Positions 44,793 through 52,680 of a stretch of 64,000 bases of DNA are shown piece after piece. The notes under the pieces are model-generated. The model was not told where the DNA came from, did no database searches, and saw nothing but the letters and a program-made list of their open reading frames with translations. Source of the stretch: Novilysobacter selenitireducens (GTDB lineage: Bacteria > Pseudomonadota > Gammaproteobacteria > Xanthomonadales > Xanthomonadaceae); assembly GCF_020026895.1 (NCBI RefSeq), contig NZ_JAINZW010000002.1:248001-312000 (forward strand). Reading direction: 5' to 3'. A program made the position numbers and the translations under genes. Numbering within the stretch: position 1 is the first letter of the stretch; each line of letters starts with the position of its first letter.

Positions 44793-45473
44793 TCAACGCC
44801 CTAGCAGCCTGAGCAGGGCGCGCGCGGCGTCCTCCGACGAGGCCGGGTTCTGCCCCGTCACCAGGTGGCCGTCGACCACGACATGGGGCTTCCAGTCCTC
44901 GCCGCAGCTGTAGTGCGCGCCGTTGGCCTTGAGCACGTCCTCCAGCAGGAACGGCACCACGTCGGTCAGGCCGACCGCGTCCTCCTCGCTGTTGGTGAAG
45001 CCGGTCACCTTGCGGCCCTTTACCAGCGGGTCGCCGTCGCGGTTCAGGGCGTTGCGCAGCACCGCGGGCGCGTGGCAGACGGCGGCCAGCGGCCGGCCGG
45101 CGACGTCGCAGGCTTCGATCAGTTCGATGGAGTCCGGGTCCTCGGCCAGGTCCCACATCGGGCCATGGCCGCCGGGGTAGAACACCGCGTCGAAGTCGTC
45201 GCGCACGACCTTCGAAAGCTTCTCGGTATGGGTCAGCGCCTCGATGGCGTCCTTGTCGTTGCGGTAGCGCTCGGTGGCCGCCGTCTGGGCATCGGGCTCG
45301 TCGCTCTTGGGGTCCAGCGGCGGCGGGCCGCCCTTGGGCGAGGCCAGTACGACCTGCGCGCCGGCGTCCTTGAACACGTAATACGGTGCGGCGAACTCCT
45401 CCAGCCAGAACCCGGTCTTGCGGCCGGTGTTGCCGAGGCGGTCGTGCGAGGTCAGGACCATCAGGATCTTCAT
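44793..45473 (-). CDS. DJ-1/PfpI family protein (Hsp31/glyoxalase III-like)
   Basis: 226 residues. MKILMVLTSHDRLGNTGRKTGFWLEEFAAPYYVFKDAG and FDAVFYPGGHGPMWDL are the Hsp31-type blocks, and LAAVCHAPAVLRNA holds the nucleophile cysteine elbow. The first block's GFWLEEFA supplies the conserved glutamate. The group detoxifies methylglyoxal without glutathione or acts as a chaperone; I favour glyoxalase III-like activity by length and motifs. The start is the ATG of MKILMVL, preceded by CTGGAGCCCCCGCCC. It is cytoplasmic. Confidence 0.9.
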   Translation of the reverse strand: MKILMVLTSHDRLGNTGRKTGFWLEEFAAPYYVFKDAGAQVVLASPKGGPPPLDPKSDEPDAQTAATERYRNDKDAIEALTHTEKLSKVVRDDFDAVFYPGGHGPMWDLAEDPDSIELIEACDVAGRPLAAVCHAPAVLRNALNRDGDPLVKGRKVTGFTNSEEDAVGLTDVVPFLLEDVLKANGAHYSCGEDWKPHVVVDGHLVTGQNPASSEDAARALLRLLGR

Positions 45474-45539
45474 GGGCGGGGGCTCCAGGTCAACAGGAAC
45501 GCACGCTAGCAATGCGGTCGCAAACCTCGCGTGATGCGG

Positions 45540-46763
45540 TCAGCGGCGATCCGGCGGTGGCTGGTCCCGGGTCCAGGCCGCCGACTCCACGCCCCGGCGC
45601 TTGGCGCGGCGCTCCCAGCGCTCCCGGGCCAGCGCGCGCATGTCCTCCACCGTGTCCTGCTCGTCGACGATCTCGTCGCCCAGCAGGGTCTCGATCAGGT
45701 CCTCAAGGGTCAGCAGGCCCAGCGTCTCGCCGTACTCGCCGACCACCAGGGTGATCTGGTGGCGTCGCTCCAGCAGGCGCTCGAGCACGGTGGACAGCGG
45801 CTGGGAGCCGGGGATGGCGGGAAGTTCGCGTTGCAGCTCCGACACCAGGCGCGAGTTCTCGCCACGCGCGTGCGCGAGCAGGAGGTCGTCCTTGAGGATG
45901 AAGCCGTGCACGTCGTCGAGGTCGGTGCCGTACACCGGCAGCCGGGAAAACGGGGTGTCGCCGCTGTCCTCCAGTGTGTCGCCAACGGTGCGGTCGCCCG
46001 GGATCGCCTTGACCACCGTGCGCGGCGTCATTGCATCGCGCGCTTTCAGCGCGGTCATGCGGAACAGGTTGCGGATGATGCGCGACTCGCGTTCGTCGAT
46101 CTGCCCAGCCTCCTCGCCGACGTCGGCCATGGCCACGAACTCGTCGCGGCTGAAGACGTGCACCTTCTTTCCACGCGATACCAGCCGCGTCAGCAACTCC
46201 GACATCTTGATCAGCGGATAGAGCATCACGATCAGGGCCCGGACGAAGCGCGCGGTGGGGCCGGCCAGGCTGCGCCAGTACACCGCGCCCAGCGTCTTGG
46301 GGACGATCTCCGACAGGAACAGGATCAGCAGCGTGGCAACGGCGGAAAACACCCCGACCCAGGCGCTGCCGAACACCACCGTGGCCTTGGCGCCCGAGCC
46401 GATGGCGCCAGCGGTGTGGGCGATCGTGTTGAGCGTCAGGATGGCCGCGAGCGACTGGTCGACATTGTCCTGGCGCAGGCGCTGCAGGGTCTCGGCCAGC
46501 TGCGGACGCGTCTCGCGCAGGCCCTGGATGTAGGACGGCGTGATGCTCAGCAGGGTGGCCTCGGCCACCGAACACAGGAACGACAGCACCAGCGCGCCCA
46601 GCAGGTAGACCAGCAGCAGGGTGACGTCCAGCGTCGTGTAGCCGGTCGTGCCGCCGTCGCCGGTATCCACCGGGGCAGCGCCATGCGCGGGCAGCAGGAC
46701 AGCCGCCAGCACCAGGGCGACGGCAACGAGGGCAGGGCGGCTGGGGCGCGCAGGGACATGCAT
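45540..46763 (-). CDS. CNNM/DUF21-CBS transporter-like protein (CorC/HlyC family)
   Basis: 407 residues. A signal-like hydrophobic N terminus is followed by a DUF21 (CNNM) membrane domain, about residues 40-215, with ALVLSFLCSVAEATLLSITPSYIQGL and LTLNTIAHTAGAIGSGA. Two CBS domains occupy about 235-365 (MTPRTVVKAIPGDRTVGDTL, SRLPVYGTDLDDVHGFILKDDLL, GEYGETLGLLTLEDLIETLLGDEI). This family is linked to magnesium or cobalt efflux in bacteria. The CorC_HlyC C-terminal domain is not visible; the protein ends in a charged tail. The start is MHVPARPSRP, giving a plausible signal anchor. Confidence 0.88.
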   Translation of the reverse strand: MHVPARPSRPALVAVALVLAAVLLPAHGAAPVDTGDGGTTGYTTLDVTLLLVYLLGALVLSFLCSVAEATLLSITPSYIQGLRETRPQLAETLQRLRQDNVDQSLAAILTLNTIAHTAGAIGSGAKATVVFGSAWVGVFSAVATLLILFLSEIVPKTLGAVYWRSLAGPTARFVRALIVMLYPLIKMSELLTRLVSRGKKVHVFSRDEFVAMADVGEEAGQIDERESRIIRNLFRMTALKARDAMTPRTVVKAIPGDRTVGDTLEDSGDTPFSRLPVYGTDLDDVHGFILKDDLLLAHARGENSRLVSELQRELPAIPGSQPLSTVLERLLERRHQITLVVGEYGETLGLLTLEDLIETLLGDEIVDEQDTVEDMRALARERWERRAKRRGVESAAWTRDQPPPDRR

Positions 46764-46924
46764 GGGCGGCAACGGTTCCGGTTTCGGATTGCCGGGCCAC
46801 GTTAACGCGCGTGCGGTGATGCCCCCATGCATCGCCAGCAGGGCATCGCTCAAGAATCGGGCGTGGGGGCCGATGTCGCGGACATACGCCGGAGTCCTCC
46901 GGTCGAGGGCCGGCGCCGCCGGCC

Positions 46925-47590
46925 ATGCCCATGTCGATGCCACCGAGCCGCCCTGCATCCATCGACGCCAGACTCCAACCCGGGTCGGCTTCCGCCGCGC
47001 GGGGCGGTGCGGTGGTGCCGGCGCCCGGGGCCGGGCAGCCAGCCTCCGTTCCTGCGGCAGGCACCGCCCAATGGTCGCCGGCGGCGTCGCTGCTGGCGCA
47101 ACTGGAGGCCGGCGACAGCCAGCGCGTGCCCCGTATCGACGAGCTGCCGGCAGATGTGCGGCGGCAACTCGCGGCCGTGCTCGCCTCGCGGCTGGACGTG
47201 ATCCGGCAGGCGGTCGGCATGCCACCGGGTGAGCCGGTGCGCCTTCATGTCGCCGCGCAGGGCGGTGTCGAGGTCACCGGCGACGATCCCGCTGCCGTGA
47301 GACTCCAGGCGGCGCTGGACTTGGACGCACTGGCGGTGGCGCTGGTGCGTTACCTGCACGGGTCGGCCGAAGGCACGCCGGCAGCAGGATCATCCGCCGA
47401 CATCGCCAGCGGCCGCGTTCTGCCCTACGTCCGGGGCGATGAGCTGCACCCCGGCGTGGATCCGTCACGCATTCCCGGCCATCCGCATGCGGATGCGGGG
47501 CGCCTGGTACATGCACTCGATGGCATGCGGGGCGTCGTGTGGGCGGTGGGTGTCGCGATCGCAGCGCTGGTGGTCGCTTCCTTGCTGTAA
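46925..47590 (+). CDS. Hypothetical protein with C-terminal membrane helix
   Basis: 221 residues. Residues 1-50 are low-complexity Ala/Pro/Gly. The middle (AASLLAQLEAGDSQRVPRIDELPADVRRQLAAVLASRLDVIRQAVGM) is helical and includes a candidate substrate-like ELPADVRRQL segment. The protein ends in one transmembrane helix (GVVWAVGVAIAALVVASLL) at the extreme C terminus, as in tail-anchored proteins. I do not recognise a family. Codon use is like that of the neighbours. The start is uncertain: there is no ribosome site and two ATGs lie in the first five codons. Confidence 0.55.
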   Translation: MPMSMPPSRPASIDARLQPGSASAARGGAVVPAPGAGQPASVPAAGTAQWSPAASLLAQLEAGDSQRVPRIDELPADVRRQLAAVLASRLDVIRQAVGMPPGEPVRLHVAAQGGVEVTGDDPAAVRLQAALDLDALAVALVRYLHGSAEGTPAAGSSADIASGRVLPYVRGDELHPGVDPSRIPGHPHADAGRLVHALDGMRGVVWAVGVAIAALVVASLL

Positions 47591-47707
47591 CGAGCGGGCT
47601 GCGGCACAGGGCGGGCGCGACCTGAAGGACAGGGAATAGAGAAATCCCCCCATCCCCCCTTTTCCCGAAGACGAGGGAACCGTCGAGCCTCGCTCCGCGC
47701 GCCGCCG

Positions 47708-48559
47708 TCAGTTGTTGACGATCAGCACGAACGGGCCGTGCGGGGACGTCATCGCGACGGCCAGCGTCCGGTCGTCCTGGCGAAGGAAGTTGACCGCCGA
47801 AACAGCGAAGTCCGGCGGCGCAGCACGGTAGCTGGCGTCGGCGGGGACGGTCTCGCGCACCACGTAACCCATCAGCACGTTCACCAGCTCACCCAGCGCG
47901 TCGCGCGCGAGGGCGTCGTCGCACTGCGCCGGTTCGATCGACAGGAACGCGCAGGCCATCCGGTGCATGGTCGCTTCGTCGCACGCGATACCGATGGCCA
48001 TCGGTGCGTCGCAGGCGATGCGTACGTGGGCGGTCACATCGCACCCGGCCAATGCTTCGGCCGAGCCGACCACGTTCGCGACCTGGCATGGCCCACCCAG
48101 CGTGCGCGGGAACAGACGCACGCTGGTGTTGATCGCGCTGGTCATCGCCTCGCCCAAGGGGTGGCCGGCGACGCCGACCTCCAGTGCCTTCAGGGCGTCG
48201 GCGCGCTCGGCCTGGTGCTCGCGCAGCGCGGCATCGAGCTGCAGGCGGTTGATCGAGCCCTGCTCGATGAGGATTTCGCCGAACAGCTTGCGGCGTGCCT
48301 TCTGTTCGGCCAGCAGTTCCTCGACCTGCGCGCGTTCGAGGATGCCCATCGACTCGGCGATGTCGCCGAAGCGTTGGTCCTCGGCGCGCTGGCGTTCATT
48401 GATACGTCGGGCCTGCGCCGCGCTCATCCAGCCGCGATTCTGCGCCAGCTCGCCAAGCATCGGGTTGGACGCGTGCTGCGCTTCGAGTGCGGCCAGCAGC
48501 TGCTGGCGGTTGATGAGGCCCTGTTCGAGCAGGAACTGGCCGAAGAACTTGGCTGCCAT
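47708..48559 (-). CDS. CheX-like phosphatase with four MshEN-type repeats
   Basis: 283 residues, soluble. Residues 5-115 hold four 24-residue repeats at an exact 29-residue period (5-28, 34-57, 63-86, 92-115), each of the form xxGxxLxxxGxxxxxQLxxALxxQ and separated by five residues. This is the layout of the MshEN c-di-GMP-binding domain, in tandem. The C-terminal 150 residues resemble CheX/CheC; the phosphatase motif ExxN is E224-LV-N227. The gene follows a CheY-like gene by 14 bases in the same operon, and the likely role is dephosphorylating that regulator. The start follows ACGAGGTCCCC. Confidence 0.85.
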   Translation of the reverse strand: MAAKFFGQFLLEQGLINRQQLLAALEAQHASNPMLGELAQNRGWMSAAQARRINERQRAEDQRFGDIAESMGILERAQVEELLAEQKARRKLFGEILIEQGSINRLQLDAALREHQAERADALKALEVGVAGHPLGEAMTSAINTSVRLFPRTLGGPCQVANVVGSAEALAGCDVTAHVRIACDAPMAIGIACDEATMHRMACAFLSIEPAQCDDALARDALGELVNVLMGYVVRETVPADASYRAAPPDFAVSAVNFLRQDDRTLAVAMTSPHGPFVLIVNN

Positions 48560-48573
48560 GGGGACCTCGTGCG

Positions 48574-48942
48574 TCAGGCGACGGTTTCGTGGAGCACGCG
48601 CGCCATCACGTCCGGATCGATGGGCTTTTGCAGGTAGGAGCGAGCGCCCAGTCGCAGGCACTCCTCGATGTCGGCCTGGGCGCCCAGCGAGCTGAGGATC
48701 ACCACGCGGGCCTGGTTGTCGTGCGCCAGGATTTCGCGCAGCGCCTGCTTGCCGTCGCGCTTGGGCATCACCAGGTCGAGCAGTACCACGTCGGGTTGCA
48801 GCTTGAGGAACTGCGCGACCGCGTCCTCGCCGTTGTCGGCCTCGCCCACGACGTCGAATCCGCAGTCATCGAGCTGGCGCGCGGCCAGCATGCGCAGGGC
48901 GCGCGAATCGTCGCAAAGCAGGGCGGTAGGGCGGGCGCTCAT
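48574..48942 (-). CDS. CheY-like response regulator
   Basis: 122 residues, a stand-alone receiver domain. The acidic pair is D11-D12, the phosphoacceptor is D56 (VVLLDLVMPKRDG), the conserved Ser is in VVILSSLG and the Lys is in YLQKPID. There is no output domain, so it signals by protein contact, like CheY. The next gene, 14 bases downstream, encodes the MshEN-CheX protein that probably dephosphorylates it. The cognate kinase is not adjacent. A MASE1-GGDEF cyclase gene ends about 200 bases upstream of its start, on the same strand. Confidence 0.92.
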   Translation of the reverse strand: MSARPTALLCDDSRALRMLAARQLDDCGFDVVGEADNGEDAVAQFLKLQPDVVLLDLVMPKRDGKQALREILAHDNQARVVILSSLGAQADIEECLRLGARSYLQKPIDPDVMARVLHETVA

Positions 48943-49141
48943 CGGTGGTTTCCTGGCAAGCGGAAAGGGGGTGTCCTGTGCCGGGTATCGGCCGCGGCGG
49001 TGGATTCTTTAGGACATCCGATGATCCGGCGCGATCGGGACGAGCGCCCTCGCGACGCGGCAAGCGCTGGTGCGAGGGCGTCGGATAGGCCATGAGCCAC
49101 CGCGCGCAACGGCCGTGGGGTCCGCGTGGCGCGGTGCCCGT

Positions 49142-50590
49142 TCAGGCGCTCGCGATCCGGCCCCGGCCAGCCCGCTTGGCCGCGTAAAGCGCGGTGTCGG
49201 CGCGGTCGATGACGGCATGGAGCGCCATGTCGGGGTTTTCGTCGATCGCGATGCCGATGCTCACGCGCGCGCGGACCAGGCTCGCCTGGATCGTCCGCGC
49301 CACGCGGTCGGCCTGCGCCGCCGCGCAGCCCGGAAGCACCGCGCAGAACTCGTCCCCGCCCAGCCGCCCGAACACGTCCCCGCGCCGCAGCGCGCCGCGA
49401 CACGCATCGGCGACTTCGACCAGCGCGTGGTCGCCGGCGGCATGGCCGTGGCCGTCGTTGAGCGTCTTGAGGTTGTCCAGGTCGATCATCAGCACGGCAA
49501 CCGGCTCACCGCGTCGCAGCGCCGACTCACGCGACTGTTCGGCCAGCTCGAGGAAGAACGCGCGCGAGCAGGCGCCGGTCATCGCGTCGTGCGTTAGCAG
49601 GCGGCGCAGGTTGCTGTTGTCGGTGTACAGCACCGGGATCGCCAGGCCGAAGTAGCTGCCGGCCGCCAGCGTGACCATCGCGAACTGCAGCGTCAACGCG
49701 TGGTCGCCCAGGCCCAGGCTGGCCACGGCCACCACCAGCACCGTGCTGATGACCGCCACCGACGTCAGCGATTCCAGCATCCCCTGCGTGTGGGCGATCC
49801 ACAGTTGCAGGACGATCGCCAGGAATACGGGGAACAGCAGCGACTCGTGCTCGGGCACGGCGGCCAACGCGAACAGGCCGGCCAGCGCCAGGGCCAGCAC
49901 CAGCGACAATTTCGGCAACAGGCGGCCGCCGGTGTGCGGCGGGCGGGGCAGGGCATCGAAGGCGTACAGCGCGTCGTGCAGTGGCAGGCGGGCACGCTCG
50001 GCCAGTCGCCGCAGCCCGAGCATGAGCAGCGGCCCGAGCGCGGTCAGGCCGGCGTAGTCGCCGATCCACCAGGGCAACGCGGTGGCGAGGATGGCATCGC
50101 GATCCAGCATCCCGGCCCAGTGCATGGTCCACGCGCCCAGCCACGCCGCCAGTGCGGACGCCACGGCACCGCCCACGAGGAAGGCGGCGACCGTCCGCGG
50201 CAGCGACGGCATCGGCCCATGGCTGACCGAGGCCAGGGCGAAGCGGGCGGCCAGGCCGAACGACATCACGTGCGCGACCGGGAACAGCACCAGTGCCGCC
50301 ACCCAGTGCGCCGGGCTGGCGGGCGTCGAGTGACCCATCACGGTGACGGCGCTTGCGGTGGCGGACGCGGCCAGCAGTGCCGGGGTGGCCCTGCGCCATC
50401 CGAATGCCGCCACGGCTGCGAACGTGACCGCCGCCGGCGGGAACCACAGGCTGGCGTGCGGCGCGTAGGCCATGAGCTGTGCCGCGGCGTAGGCCAGCAG
50501 CCACGCCAGGTACACCGCTACGGGCGCGGCGAGCCTCAACGTCCGGCGTTCGGCAGGTGCAGCGAGGCTGGTGTCCACCCGTGAGCTCAT
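49142..50590 (-). CDS. MASE1-GGDEF membrane diguanylate cyclase
   Basis: 482 residues. The N-terminal half (about 20-310) has eight or more hydrophobic segments of the MASE1 sensor type (YLAWLLAYAAAQLMAYAPHASLWFPPAAVTFAA). The catalytic domain begins at DAMTGACSRAFFLE; the active loop is GGDEF at 411-415, with I-site RRGD five residues before. The start at 50590 is favoured over an ATG at 50629, because a TAGAAT -10-like hexamer lies between them at 50610-50615. It lies upstream of the CheY-CheX pair on the same strand, so shared c-di-GMP signalling is plausible. Confidence 0.9.
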   Translation of the reverse strand: MSSRVDTSLAAPAERRTLRLAAPVAVYLAWLLAYAAAQLMAYAPHASLWFPPAAVTFAAVAAFGWRRATPALLAASATASAVTVMGHSTPASPAHWVAALVLFPVAHVMSFGLAARFALASVSHGPMPSLPRTVAAFLVGGAVASALAAWLGAWTMHWAGMLDRDAILATALPWWIGDYAGLTALGPLLMLGLRRLAERARLPLHDALYAFDALPRPPHTGGRLLPKLSLVLALALAGLFALAAVPEHESLLFPVFLAIVLQLWIAHTQGMLESLTSVAVISTVLVVAVASLGLGDHALTLQFAMVTLAAGSYFGLAIPVLYTDNSNLRRLLTHDAMTGACSRAFFLELAEQSRESALRRGEPVAVLMIDLDNLKTLNDGHGHAAGDHALVEVADACRGALRRGDVFGRLGGDEFCAVLPGCAAAQADRVARTIQASLVRARVSIGIAIDENPDMALHAVIDRADTALYAAKRAGRGRIASA

Positions 50591-50609
50591 GGGATTAGTG
50601 GCCGGCTGA

Positions 50610-50615
50610 ATTCTA
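50610..50615 (-). promoter_or_regulatory. -10 element of the MASE1-GGDEF gene
   Basis: TAGAAT on the minus strand matches five of six -10 bases and would start transcription about 13 bases before the ATG at 50590. No -35 hexamer is recognisable. The position argues against the more upstream ATG at 50629 as the main start. Confidence 0.4.
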
Positions 50616-50751
50616 TCGGTGTGGTCCATCGGGGTGCGATGTGCGACGCACTGTCGCCGACGATAGCGGCCGTGGCCGCCCCGACTTGAACCCGCGAGCG
50701 GGCACCTACCTGACATCAGGCCGTCACGAAGCCGCCGCAGCATCGCGCCCG

Positions 50752-51960
50752 ATGGACATCCTGATGCTGTCGGACGTGTACTTCCCGCGGGTCAACGGGG
50801 TCTCGACCTCGATCCGCACCTTCGCCCGCTCCCTGCTGCGGATGGGCCACCGGGTGACGCTGGTGGCGCCGGACTACGGCGACAGCGCCACCGCCACGGT
50901 GCCGGACGACTCTGGACTGGAGGTCATCCGACTGCCGTCCCGGGTGATCTTCTTCGACCCCGAGGACCGGCTGATCCATGCCCGGGCCATGCGTCAGGCC
51001 GTCGACCGGCTGGCCTCGCGGCCGTGGGACGTGATCCACGTGCACACCCCGTTCCGCGCGCACACGCTCGGCGTACGGCTGGCGCGGCGGACGGGCTGCC
51101 CGCTGGTGGAGACCTACCACACCTATTTCGAAGAGTACGTCGGCCACTACCTGCCCTGGCTGCCGACGGCGATTACCCGCCGCCTGGCGCGCGCGGTTTC
51201 GCGTCGCCTGTACCACGAGGTCGACCACCTCATCGTGCCGAGCGCCGAGATGGTCGGGGTGCTGGCGCGTTACGGGATCCGTACCCCGCACAGCGTGATT
51301 CCGACCGGGCTGGAGCTGGCGGAGTTCCACGGGGGCGACGGCGCGCGGTTCCGCCGCCGGCACGGCATCGACCCGGGGCGCCCGACGCTGGTCACGGTCA
51401 GCCGCCTGGCCGTGGAGAAGAACATCGGCTTCCTGCTGGCGGTGGTGGCGCGGCTGGTGGCCGAGTTCCCGACGCTGCTGTTCCTGGTCGCGGGCGAAGG
51501 CCCGGATGCGTCGCGGCTGCGTGCCCGCGTCGAGCAACTGGGGCTGCGGGCCAACGTCCGCTTCTTCGGCAACCTGGATCGGGAACGCGAGCTGCTGGAT
51601 GCCTACCGCGCGGGCGATGCGTTCGTGTTCGCCTCCCCCACGGAAACGCAGGGGCTGGTCCTGCTTGAAGCGATGGCGCTGGGCGTGCCGATCGTGTCGA
51701 CCGCTGTGATGGGCACCGCCACGGTGTTGGCCGGTGCCGGCAGTGCGCTGGTCAGCGAAGAGGAGGTCGACGCGTTTGCGGACAGCGTCGCGCGCGTGCT
51801 GCGCAGCCCGGAACTGCGTGCGGCGCTGGCGGACGCCGGCCCGCGCGATGCGCGTCGCTGGAGCACGGAGGCGCTGATGGGGCAGGTGGTGGCGTTGTAC
51901 CGCAGCCTTGCCGACGCGACCGATAGCGCCGCTATGCCCGCCCTGGATCATCCGCGCTAG
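50752..51960 (+). CDS. GT4 family glycosyltransferase
   Basis: 402 residues of the GT-B fold. SDVYFPRVNGVSTSIRTFARSL is the acceptor-side N-terminal motif of the PimB/GumH-like group; WDVIHVHTPFRAHTLG and ETYHTYFEEYVGHYLP belong to the glycolipid mannosyl/glucosyltransferase branch. LVTVSRLAVEKNIGFLL and SPTETQGLVLLEAMALGVPIVST form the nucleotide-sugar site (EX7E). Likely substrate is a membrane lipid or exopolysaccharide intermediate. The start is MDILMLSDVY. It is divergent from the MASE1-GGDEF gene, about 160 bases apart. Confidence 0.88.
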   Translation: MDILMLSDVYFPRVNGVSTSIRTFARSLLRMGHRVTLVAPDYGDSATATVPDDSGLEVIRLPSRVIFFDPEDRLIHARAMRQAVDRLASRPWDVIHVHTPFRAHTLGVRLARRTGCPLVETYHTYFEEYVGHYLPWLPTAITRRLARAVSRRLYHEVDHLIVPSAEMVGVLARYGIRTPHSVIPTGLELAEFHGGDGARFRRRHGIDPGRPTLVTVSRLAVEKNIGFLLAVVARLVAEFPTLLFLVAGEGPDASRLRARVEQLGLRANVRFFGNLDRERELLDAYRAGDAFVFASPTETQGLVLLEAMALGVPIVSTAVMGTATVLAGAGSALVSEEEVDAFADSVARVLRSPELRAALADAGPRDARRWSTEALMGQVVALYRSLADATDSAAMPALDHPR

Positions 51961-52016
51961 GGCTTCACCGGGAGGGCTCGGTCACCGGGGGCGTCGGCGG
52001 CCGTCGTCAGTCGTCC

Positions 52017-52047
52017 AAAAAAAAGGCCGCGTGCGAGACACGCGGCC
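52017..52047 (-). terminator. Intrinsic terminator of the HPF-like gene
   Basis: On the minus strand a perfect nine-base stem (52039-52047 with 52025-52033) closes on a five-base loop and is followed by eight consecutive T residues (plus-strand A run at 52017-52024). It lies 24 bases after the HPF-like stop codon. This is the clearest intrinsic terminator in the window. Confidence 0.92.
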
Positions 52048-52070
52048 TTGCCGTCGGAGACGGTGGGTCT

Positions 52071-52382
52071 TCAGCGATCCATCTTGCCCAGTGAGCTGTC
52101 CAGCACCCGCTGCAGCTTGCGCGCCGCGCCTGCGATGGCATCGCGCACCGTCTCGGCCTCCTCGGTAGCCGCCAGCGGCGCACGGCCATCGATCCGCGCT
52201 TCCATGGTGCAGTGCTTGTCGGCGGCGCCCGACTTGCCGCCATTGACGTCGCTCAGGTGCACCTCGACCCTCGAGACCTGGCCGTTGAAGCGGCCGAGTG
52301 CGCCGTCGACCACGCTTTCGACGTGCTGGGCAAGCGACTCGTCGCCCTGGATGTTGTTATCGGTGTTGAGTAGGACTTTCAT
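52071..52382 (-). CDS. HPF/RaiA family ribosome-associated protein
   Basis: 103 residues. The beta-alpha-beta-beta-beta-alpha pattern of short HPF/YfiA proteins is visible: VLLNTDNNIQGDESLAQHVESVVDGALGRF, RVEVHLSDVNGGKSGAADKHCTMEARI and AETVRDAIAGAARKLQRVLDSSLGKM. Such factors bind the 30S decoding site and inactivate ribosomes in stationary phase. This is a short, divergent member, less basic than HPF, so a different target is possible. The start follows ACAGGAGTTCCCGAACGC. A strong terminator follows, so it is a single-gene unit. Confidence 0.85.
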   Translation of the reverse strand: MKVLLNTDNNIQGDESLAQHVESVVDGALGRFNGQVSRVEVHLSDVNGGKSGAADKHCTMEARIDGRAPLAATEEAETVRDAIAGAARKLQRVLDSSLGKMDR

Positions 52383-52680
52383 GCGTTCGGGAACTCCTGT
52401 TGGGGGCGTGGACACCTGCGCTGCGATGGTGCATCCCGCGGCAGTGCCCGGGGCGGGCGCTGGTTCCGCAGGCGCGGTGGCATCGCCGGCGCGCAACCCC
52501 ACGTTAGCCATCGGCACATCTAGAACCCGTTAATTCGCAGCCATCGCCCACGGCAATGGCCCTGTGCCGATACCTGCGACCCTGGAGGCCCGCGTAGCCG
52601 CAGGCGCCAGACGGGGGCGGTCCTGCCGTACCGCCCCGGGCAGTCAGGCTCCGGGGTCCGTGGCCACGTAAAATGCGTCG
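52383..52680. other. Divergent intergenic region, HPF-like / trhO
   Basis: About 298 bases, the longest gap in the window. It holds the AGGAG ribosome site of the HPF-like gene at its left end and a TAAAAT -10-like element at 52669-52674 at its right end. An AT-richer patch (CTAGAACCCGTTAATTCGCAG) lies near 52520-52540. I see no repeat, stem-loop or small gene in the rest. Confidence 0.5.
52669..52674 (+). promoter_or_regulatory. -10 element of a probable leaderless trhO transcript
   Basis: TAAAAT matches five of six -10 bases and ends six bases before the trhO ATG. There is no ribosome site. The spacing is identical to that of the TATGAT element at 42423, which supports transcription starting at the initiation codon. 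No -35 box is evident. Confidence 0.45.

Noticed and set aside
48630-48650. A TAGGAGCG string that recalls the REP element at 9783
   Set aside because: It lies within the CheY-like coding region, has no matching hairpin and is explained by codons of the conserved lysine region.
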